NCBI RefSeq assembly: GCF_000003815.2
Contig: NC_049979.1
Span: forward strand, 3,880,520 to 3,944,519
DNA: 64,000 bases
Source: Branchiostoma floridae
Lineage: Eukaryota > Chordata > Leptocardii > Amphioxiformes > Branchiostomatidae
Direction: 5' to 3'
The translations under genes and the position numbers were made by a program. Every line of letters starts with the position of its first letter. The first letter of the stretch is position 1. Positions 56,855 through 64,000 of the stretch are shown piece by piece. Under the pieces are notes generated by a model that was not told the origin of the DNA, did not search any database, and worked only from the letters and a program-made list of their open reading frames with translations.

Positions 56855-57087
56855 TCAGCACTGGAACACCAGTGCTGAAGTGGTCGTCAGCACTGGAAGT
56901 CCAGTGCTGAGCCAGCGTCAGCACTGGAAATCCAGTGCTGAGGCAGCTTCAGCAATGCAAGCCCTCCTGTCAGCACTGGAAACCGAGTGCTGAGACTACA
57001 ATCAGCACTGGTGTTCCAGTGCTGATGACGTTTCAGCTCTGGAAATCCAGTGCTGACAAATATTCCGCACTGGAAACCGCGTACTGA
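56855..57087. repeat. Array of seven 24-nt hairpins with 31-32 nt spacing
   Basis: Units at 56855-56878, 56887-56910, 56918-56941, 56970-56993, 57002-57025, 57033-57056 and 57064-57087. The stem TCAGCACTGG pairs with CCAGTGCTGA. The four-base loops vary (AACA, AAGT, AAAT, AAAC, TGTT, AAAT, AAAC). Four stems are perfect; units 4, 6 and 7 carry changes. The spacers of 6-8 nt differ in sequence, with a longer degenerate spacer between units 3 and 4. Confidence 0.92.
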
Positions 57088-57290
57088 AGCCGCCGACTCT
57101 AAAGTAGCGACACGACTCAAGGCGGCATGAGCTGCGGTTACAATTTTTTTTATATTTTTATAATGAAATTATTAAACCTGTCTAAAAGTAAAACGTCTTC
57201 AATCACGTTACTAACTTCTCAAAACAACTGTGGTATACTGTGGTATACCACCTACCGCAGCTCGAGTCGTAAACATGGTCCATTACTCAG

Positions 57291-57627
57291 AATGTGTCGT
57301 CCACCTGTAACTAGCTATTCTTTGTTAAAAAAACAAACAAGCGATCTCTTTACCACACAGATAGAGCACCTCTGACTACCTATTGTTTTTTAAATGATGC
57401 TACTTTGCCGCACAAGCAAAATGTGTCGTCCACCAGAACTACCTATTCTTTGTAAAAAAAACACAAGCAATCTCTTTAAAACACAGATAGAGCACCTATG
57501 AGTTGTCTACCTCCGACTACCTATTGTTTTTTAAATGATGCTACTTTGCCGCACAAGCAAAATGTGTCGTCCACCAGAACTACCTATTCTTTGTAACAAA
57601 AAACAAGCAATCTCTTTAAAACACAGA
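57291..57627. repeat. Tandem repeat, 2.5 units of about 130-140 bp
   Basis: AATGTGTCGTCCACC, CTATTCTTTGTAAAAAAA and AATCTCTTTAAAACACAGAT recur starting at 57291, about 57420 and 57561. Non-coding. Confidence 0.8.
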
Positions 57628-58556
57628 TGTTGTCTTCGAATGCATTGTTATCGATGCTTTGTAAATGATGTATTGGACACCTAGATGTCTGAAGTGTGCA
57701 CACCTCAGAAATAACTCTTGTTGCATAGGGTTATATACATATATGTGTGTCACTTTGGGCATAATATAAAGGAACCATTGTACACTAGCATATAGCAAAT
57801 TCTAGACATTAAAGCAAAAATGATAAAGCTCTGTAGTATTTCTTACATTGGGCACTTAATCTTTTTTCTGTACTTTGTGTTTTAGGTTAGGCGAACATGT
57901 GCACCATATTTTCCAATACTGTCATAAATTTCAAGCCAACAAAAGCAGTCAACAAGAACTAGGAGGTAGTCAGGCAATAATACTTCTCATCCTGACGTCT
58001 CAGTAGTTTTGCCTGCATCAAAATCACAGACAGCAGCTTGTGTTTTACCTTCAGATCTAGTGTAGTGCTAGAAAATTACCCTCCGAACTATTACATGTAA
58101 CTGAACACAACTCATTCTTTAGACCACAACTTTTTTTGTGTGCAAAAAATTCTGCCCAACTTCTGAGGAACTTAATTTGAAGTACAGGCATAGGGACCTC
58201 GTGTGCATTGTGGGTAGCCTCCATAGCAGGCTCTCTGGGCCTTTTTTCCTCATAATACACTAAATCAGATTGACTTCACATTCTTGCTTTTGGGGAATGG
58301 TCAAAATCACTGAGCTGTCAGCCAATCAGAGAACAAGTAAACCTTTTCTCAAAGGTAAAGCTGACTGGCTTGTGTCATATAAGACAAGATTATAAATATT
58401 CATAACCGATACACCCCAAAAGCAAGAATCTGAACCTGATCTTGAAGAGCTGATTCTGCAAAGCCTTTTGTGTAGGTCATATTTCTGCATAGGAGAAAAG
58501 CATCTCTCAGGAGTTACCCGTGCCAGACCAGCCTCAGACCATGACCCTTGAACTTG

Positions 58557-61500
58557 CTACGTCTGCATGGCCATTGCTGTGTCGCCGTTTTCCCCCTCCT
58601 CCAGGTGAACGACCTCGATCTTGGTGGTGAACTTGACCTCGTAGACATCTGGCAGGTAGTCATCAGTGGTAAGGTCGATGACCTCCAGGCCGTCATCCAC
58701 CGTAAGGTCGATGACTTCTGGCTGCAACAGTTTCACGTTTGGTTTGCGGTCACGATCTTTCTTCACCTTCTTCACCATGTCTTCAGCCTTTATCTCACGA
58801 CTGTAACAGCTGGCAGTGGTTTCCATCTCACTCAAAATGGAGTGAGATGGAAACCACTTCCATCTGGATGTCTCCAGCGGCACTTTGTTTCCAAGCTGCG
58901 GCGCTATCTTCATGTCAGTCACGGCCAGTTTTGGTTCGGGAGAAGTTCCTACCAGCGTGACCTGGAGGCCCCAAGGAGTCATATGGTTGGCTCTGACCTC
59001 TCGTCTGGAGCCACAGTCTGTGGTTTCTATGGCAACCGGCTCCTCGTTTATGCATGGATGTGCTGCTATCTCCATGTCAGTCGTGGCCAGATTTCCTTCT
59101 ACAGAAGTAAGTCTTGCTTCCATCTGAGGGTCTCCAGCGACTGAGACGTCTCCAGTCAGCTCCAGTTTCCTGCGCCGTGCCCTCAGCAAATCTAGCTTCA
59201 TGCGAAGGTCTGACAGACGTGCTCGGACGTTGTTGAGCGGTGTTGTTTCCTGAATGACGGCATTTTCACTGCCGTGGTTAACAGGCGACTGGATCTCCTG
59301 ATCGTCCCCGATGGAATCCTGCACCTCCATGGCAACGGTGGCGGTTGGGAGTCCTCCCACCTCCTCGTTGCTGTTATTGACAGGACACGGATGGACGTCT
59401 GAACCACTGGTGCTTGCTTGCTCCACCTCTCTGCTGATGCTGCTTGTTGGGGCTTCGTTGTCGTTGTTGTTGTTGTTGTGTAAGACAACACCCGCGCTTG
59501 ACTCCTTCTCCTCACTGCTTATACCTGCAAAGGGGTGGACAAGCAAAGAGGTACAAAGAGACTCTCAAACATTACCTGAAAAAGGGTCATCGTACTGACC
59601 ACGCAAAATATGAAAACCTATGCCATAATCGCACAATGTGCCTGGTAACAGCTGACCCACGACGGCATCCCAAGATTTGAAACTGAGAGAATAGCTGCAG
59701 TCGAGGCAAAGAGAAGGACCAGGATGGCTCATCAGTAAAAGGACTTACTGTAAATGCAGACACTTTTGCGGTGGTTTAAAGTTCACGTTTTTGCGGTGGC
59801 TGCTTTCACCACTGCGAAAGTGCCTGCATATTTCCATGGCAGTAAGAGACTACAGTGCATGGTGCTACTGCGAACTTAAAACCACCTTTTTCCCGCTACC
59901 GCGAAATTAAATCCCAGCGAACTTAAATGCATTTACAGTAACTCTGTAGTAGTAGACTTGTCACATTCAAGAGTGGCTGTCCACCATACCTGCTGAGATG
60001 TTGTTGTTAGCTTCTAAGACAACAGGATACGGCCGGATCTGAAAGCCCATGGCCCTGACGGCATCCCCCGTGCGACACTTGACCTCCAGCACGCCCCGGC
60101 TCACGCCCGTGGCCCACTTCCACCGGCGCACAAAGCTGGTCCAGCGGCCGGGCGCGGGAATGTTCCGACCCATCCGCGTGGTTACCATGGTGTACTGACC
60201 TGCAGGCAGGAAAAGGGACAAAAGTGATCTCAAACATCTGTCGTCGCTGTCACTCAACAACACTTATGTAGTACATAATACACTCATTTAACTTTAGACT
60301 GGTGCAATGGCCGAGTAGAGTGGTAGAGTGGTAGCCTTGCGTTCAATCCCCGGCCGAGTCATACAAAAGACTTTAAAAATTGTACATGCTGCTTTCTCTG
60401 CTTAGCACTCAACACTAATGAGGAAGAGTATGGAAGTTGAACACACATCACTACCAGCGGACCAGCCCCTGCTGTAGTGGCTTGCACAAATGTGTGGCCC
60501 AAGGGCTACTCGAAATGGAGATGGGCACCACCACTAAGCATCTGCACAGTTGTACGGGCAACTTTAACTTTTAACTTACCTTTGGGTCTGCAAAATGTTT
60601 GAAAATATCTCTTATGTTGTACATCATGGTGCCTTTTGTCCACAATGTATTGTACTTGTTGCAACCTGATTGAAGTTAAAGTTATATCATCGTGTCTCTA
60701 TTTACAGGATAGATACAATTAATTGTATTCTAGAAAGCTATGTCATTGAAGGTTAGATATTCACCGCAGGTAGCTGAAATAAAAGCATCTCATGCTTGCC
60801 AGAGGCTCTGCTCTCTAAGGGTCGACCGAGGTGTATTTTTTACCTTCATCTTGTATTCGCGTTTTAACATGTCCCTTTTCAAAGTGTTTTTGTGCAAAAT
60901 AAAGATGATGCTGTACACACCACAAAGCTACTGGTACTCAAGTTTTTTTAGCATCTTTTGTATTGGACACTAGAAAGTTAAATTATTTTCCAAATATAGA
61001 TAGGAATCTTTTACAGTTCCTCTTCTTGAATTGCTTTAAGTTTGCTAAATCAGACAATTATTTGTCCTATCCAACAAAGATAAAATTTCATGACAATTTG
61101 AACATCAGTACTATTTGATAGGAAACTGGTGCAAGGGCAAAGTGAGTAGAGTTATCGCCTTGCATTCAGTATCTTCGTCAGTACAATCCCCGGTTGAGTC
61201 ATGCCAAAGACTTTAAAAATAGTACATGCTGCTTTCTCTGTTTAGCACTGAGCATTTGGGAAAGACTATAGAAGTTGAACACACACCACTACCAGTGGAC
61301 TAGCCCCCTGCTGTAGTGATTGCACAAAGCTGTGTGGCCCAAGGCTACGGAAACAGAGATGGGTGCCGCACTATGAGAGAAGGACTTTGACTTGACTTGA
61401 CTATTCAATAAGGAAGTCCACACAACTGACCACCGGTGACTGTGAGTGCGTCCCTCTTGGTGGCTGGGACAAACGCTGTGCCCTTGCGCCCCCTGGTGAC

Positions 61501-63530
61501 GGGCCTTGGTCGGTGCAGCCACTCCTGCCAGGTGTCGTTGCTGGTCACCCTGATGGTTCCCACATCCTCCGGGCTCTGCTTTCCTCCGTCGCTCTGTTCA
61601 ACACAGCGGAAAATGAATGGTTTGTTTGACATAGAGATCTCAAACAAAACATCACTCAACATTTACATGGATACAATTATCATACGCACTACAAGTCACG
61701 GTATAAGAGGGGTGAAAAGTCAGAATTTGTCGCATTCTGTTGTTTACAATAAGATTAAAAGCTAATAAAATAAATGGTGATTACCAATATTGCACTTTAA
61801 ATATTGCACATCAATATTGCACGAGAAGAGAAATCCAACAATTCGGGTATTTTGGGTAACAGACAGGTGGCAGGGCTCGAAATTCATTTTTGGGATTAGG
61901 TGCACTGGTGCACCCAGCTTAAAAAATTGGGTGCACCAAAAAATTTTGGGTGCACCATTTAAATTTTAGTAATAACCAATAATAAAAATTAGTCACAAGC
62001 TATCAAATTCTTAAACAAGTACCATGACAGACATTTTTATATCTTTCTAACACTTAGATGTCAAGAATATGATGTATACTAGTATATTTAAATATCTTTA
62101 CATACATAAACCCAAAAAAATATTTAGGTGCACCCTGTGCACCCACAAAAAATAATTGGGTGCACAGCTCCAATTTTGAGTGCACCTGGGTGCACATGCA
62201 CCCAGTATTTTGAGCCCTGGGTGGCCATACGTCGATGAGGGTTTAAGACATCCAGGTAATACAACATGTCAAATAACAGTTACTCAAGCAACTTTATATG
62301 ATTTTGGAAACGGTCAGACATTTTAGATATTATCCACTGTTTTTCGTCAGCAACACTAGTAGTTAGGTTATAAAACTTTCTGTTCAAGATTTGCTCAGAC
62401 TGTCACTGACAAAACATATAGTGGATGCTAGAAGAAAGGCCTGATCATTTCCAAATTTATACCCAGTTGCTTGAGTAACTGCTATTTGGCATAATCTAGG
62501 TGCTAGGTGGCTATATCTTAAGATTTTGCGGGACCCAAAAAGAAGTCTTTTACTGTACCTGACACCAACACTACTGTCGTGAACTATTTATTCAAAATTT
62601 TGCTCTTTCACGGATATTGAAGTTTTTTCCCAACCAATAATGTTTCTTACCTGCTTATGTTTCGATACCTGTCAGACACCTTCCTCAGAGCTTCTGACTG
62701 GAGTACTGTATCTCGACACTGTATGTAGCTCATGCAGATAGGTGATGCTTTTGCTTTGAGAACACAATTCCAAACTTGGTTGACTTTCCTATTGTCTACC
62801 AACCTGATGAAATTATTTTCAGAACTTTGCCTCATTTGTTACTCCGTCCCAAAAGTTTCAGAACGACTTTGGCACTTGCCTTGTGCTTGGTGTATCTGGG
62901 CAGTGAGAAGACAAACCCGGCCAGGCCACCTCTCTCGTTGTCGTAGAACCCCTTAACAACCCTGGAAAACAGAAACAAGTGTAAGCTAGAAAGCCGTAGA
63001 TGTGTCGGACAAAATTTCTTTCATACCAGGTTAACTGCTGAAACAGCAGGGAAACTTGCTGACCTGTATCTGTATCTCTATAGCCGGTATAACCGCTCTT
63101 CAGCATAACACACCAGCTTGTGACCTGTGTGCCACTTAGGCACTAGAAGTGTCTGAATAGATGGAATGAACAAACAGCAGGTGATTATACCAGCTATACA
63201 GATGCAGATACAGAAGCCAGTGTGTTATGCTGAAGGGTGGTTATACTGGCCATATAGATACAGACACAGAAGCTGGTGTGCTATGCTAAAACCCGGCTGT
63301 AACATACTGGCTATACAGATACAGATGTAGATAAAAGAACAATAGAAATGAATTCAGTCCACCCCCTACCTTGTCTGCCCTCCTGTGAGTGGTATCTTGG
63401 TGACCACGAAGCCGTCAACACTGACAGTGTAGCGAGCCAGAGGGGCGAGAGGCTTGGTCGTGATCTCGATCGTGTAGGGAGTCACCGGCCACTCGTTCAC
63501 TTCCGTCTGTCCGTCCACAACCACTTCTTC
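58557..63530 (-). CDS. Unrecognised protein with C-terminal tandem SUMO-interacting motifs (5' end missing)
   Basis: Five exons chain in phase on the minus strand: 63370-63530, 62880-62961, 61434-61593, 59990-60199 and 58557-59524, giving 526 aa of C-terminal protein. The first four exons encode a compact, beta-rich, basic region (PYTIEITTKP, ARYTVSVDGF, GRKGTAFVPATK, TMVTTRMGRN) that I cannot assign. The last exon is acidic and Ser/Asn-rich, contains an Asn run and a basic helix (LRMKLDLLRARRRKLEL), and ends with VIDLTVDD (58692-58715) and VIDLTTDD (58659-58682), textbook SUMO-interacting motifs, plus a weaker IEVVHLEE. The donor of the 62880-62961 exon is AAG|GCAAGT, a GC-AG intron. A nuclear role in SUMO-dependent complexes is inference. 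The start codon lies beyond the window or in an exon not found. Confidence 0.75.
58815..58858. repeat. 18-bp perfect inverted repeat inside the SIM-protein last exon
   Basis: AGTGGTTTCCATCTCACT and its exact complement AGTGAGATGGAAACCACT flank an 8-base loop within coding sequence. Confidence 0.9.
59745..59941. mobile_element. MITE in the last intron of the SIM-protein gene (TTACTGTAAATGC family)
   Basis: The ends TTACTGTAAATGC and GCATTTACAGTAA are perfectly inverse. TTTGCGGTGGTTT, CTACCGCGAAATTAA-type subterminal sequence resembles fragments at 21540 and 21977. The ends are compatible with a TTA/TAA target duplication. Confidence 0.75.
60298..60560 (+). repeat. tRNA-derived SINE, best-preserved head
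   Basis: TGGCCGAGTAG (60308-60318) matches a pol III A box and GTTCAATCCCC (60341 onward) a B box. The tRNA-like head is followed by the shared body (GAGTCATACAAAAGACTTTA, TGTGTGGCCCAAGGGCTA, GAAATGGAGATGGGCACC). Confidence 0.8.
61124..61400 (+). repeat. tRNA-derived SINE, second copy
   Basis: Same body as the 60298 copy, with a diverged head (ACAATCCCCGGTTGAGTCAT). It ends in a TTGACTTGACTTGACT short repeat, a typical SINE tail. Confidence 0.8.
61871..62219. mobile_element. hAT-like MITE (CAGGGCTCGAAATT family)
   Basis: The left end CAGGGCTCGAAATTC and right end TTTTGAGCCCTG are inverse; GGGTGCACC repeats fill both subterminal regions. The flanks share GGTGGC but no perfect 8-bp duplication. 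Confidence 0.7.
62225..62515. repeat. Foldback repeat (AGACATCCAGGTAATA family)
   Basis: The left arm contains AACAGTTACTCAAGCAACT and the right arm AGTTGCTTGAGTAACTG. Relatives are at 11325-11445 and 48845-48960. Confidence 0.65.
63050..63335. repeat. Tandem/inverted repeat of ATACAGATACAGA - GTGTTATGCTGA units
   Basis: Units of about 60-65 bp (TATACTGGCCATATAGATAC, AGAAGCTGGTGTGCTATGCT) occur three times, with an inverse copy at 63065-63115 and a further relative at 4950-5010. Confidence 0.65.
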
Positions 63531-64000
63531 CTGAAGGGCATGGAAAAGGGGATCAGGATGGTTCAGCCCTTAAAGAGGGTCTGCTTGGGGGGTCCCGACA
63601 ATGATTTACACTGAATTCAGAAGAACCCCCTACGTATTACGCTACATCAAGGAAAGCAATTACGCTAAATTTGGTCGTCTAGGTACGAATAACGTAGACA
63701 AGATGGGTTTCGTTTCCCTATTAGTTACGGGAAATAAAAATAGGCTGCCTACGCCTTTCGGAAAAGAGCATGCATACATCTACATCCGTGTACCCCCAAA
63801 TGGCCCCGCATGGGGCAACGTAGGGGGAGGGGGGTTGGGGGCGGGAGTTGAGGCTCTCGGGTTAGGGCGGGCAGGCCGCCTGCCTGGCACGGAAGTGCTC
63901 AACGTTGGGAGCACTTGCAACCGTGCCAGGCAGGGTGTTCCACTCAGGGATGGTACGTGGGAAAAATGAGTTTTTATTTGTGTCGGTACGGTCGAAGATG
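63531..64000 (-). mobile_element. LINE reverse-transcriptase C-terminal remnant at the right edge
   Basis: On the minus strand about 63868-63975 reads FPRTIPEWNTLPGTV, then NVEHFRARQAA, the conserved 'RTIxxWNxLP' tail of CR1/jockey-type non-LTR reverse transcriptases. The element runs off the window. The remaining 300 bases (63531-63850) show no exon for the SIM-protein gene. Confidence 0.65.

Larger units (their letters stand above)
55616..58556. other. Spacer between ZP-C and the SIM-protein gene
   Basis: Holds the ZP-C 3' flank (55680-56000, homologous to 32440-32800), a repeat family at 56560-56850, the hairpin array 56855-57087, a tandem repeat at 57291-57627, and an inverted pair ATTCTTGCTTTTGGGG (58280-58295) / CCCCAAAAGCAAGAAT (58414-58429). 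No protein-coding gene is recognised. Confidence 0.65.

Noticed and set aside
56855..57087. CRISPR-like regular repeat-spacer array
   Set aside because: Spacers are only 6-8 nt, the repeats are palindromes with variable centres, there are no cas genes, and the context is clearly eukaryotic.
59311..59680. Plus-strand frames opposite the SIM-protein exon
   Set aside because: Antisense shadows without domains; splice sites and phase support the minus strand.
60308..60350. Functional tRNA gene
   Set aside because: Only A- and B-box-like motifs are recognisable; no cloverleaf closes, and the body is a shared SINE.

Overview
This is a repeat-rich eukaryotic genomic window with spliced genes (GT-AG introns, exon phases that chain correctly), short TATA or CpG-type promoters, a very high density of small inverted-repeat transposons, and two assembly gaps (23725-24044 and 42688-42858). 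The gene content (an hnRNP U-like gene head-to-head with EFCAB2, peroxisomal ECH1, an RDH-type dehydrogenase, and ZP-domain receptors carrying sushi-like and SRCR-like modules) points to an invertebrate chordate. Amphioxus (Branchiostoma) is my best guess; that is inference, not proof. Layout, left half: 1-1928 is the first exon and part of intron 1 of an hnRNP U-like SAP-domain gene (minus strand). A 540-bp shared promoter separates it from EFCAB2/DRC8 (plus, 2469-6540, five exons). ECH1 (minus, 7488-12261, nine exons) follows, and it shares a 418-bp head-to-head promoter with an intronless retinol-dehydrogenase-like SDR gene (plus, 12679-13650). Layout, centre and right: 15.9-55.5 kb holds three tandem paralogous genes on the plus strand, here called ZP-A (15928-31746), ZP-B (34380-44798) and ZP-C (47225-55514). 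Each encodes a signal peptide, a Thr-rich stalk, one or two sushi-like plus SRCR-like module pairs, a ten-cysteine ZP domain, an RRRR processing site, a transmembrane helix and a short tail with a YSVL motif. The last gene (minus, 58557-63530, 5' end off the window) encodes an unrecognised protein that ends in tandem SUMO-interacting motifs. How the genes relate: the two head-to-head pairs look like ordinary housekeeping loci with shared promoters. The ZP cluster is the dynamic accessory part. Promoters and 5' flanks are conserved between the copies. Module number varies (one pair in A and C, two in B). Stalk length varies through a 15-bp coding minisatellite in C. In every copy a 39-41 bp minisatellite has grown out of an exon-intron junction inside the ZP domain, so each unit carries another copy of the splice donor. 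Introns and spacers are packed with transposons, several with intact target-site duplications (hAT, Mutator-like, Harbinger-like, piggyBac-like, pogo-like), truncated LINE 3' ends and tRNA-derived SINEs. Nothing prokaryotic, viral or CRISPR-like was found.
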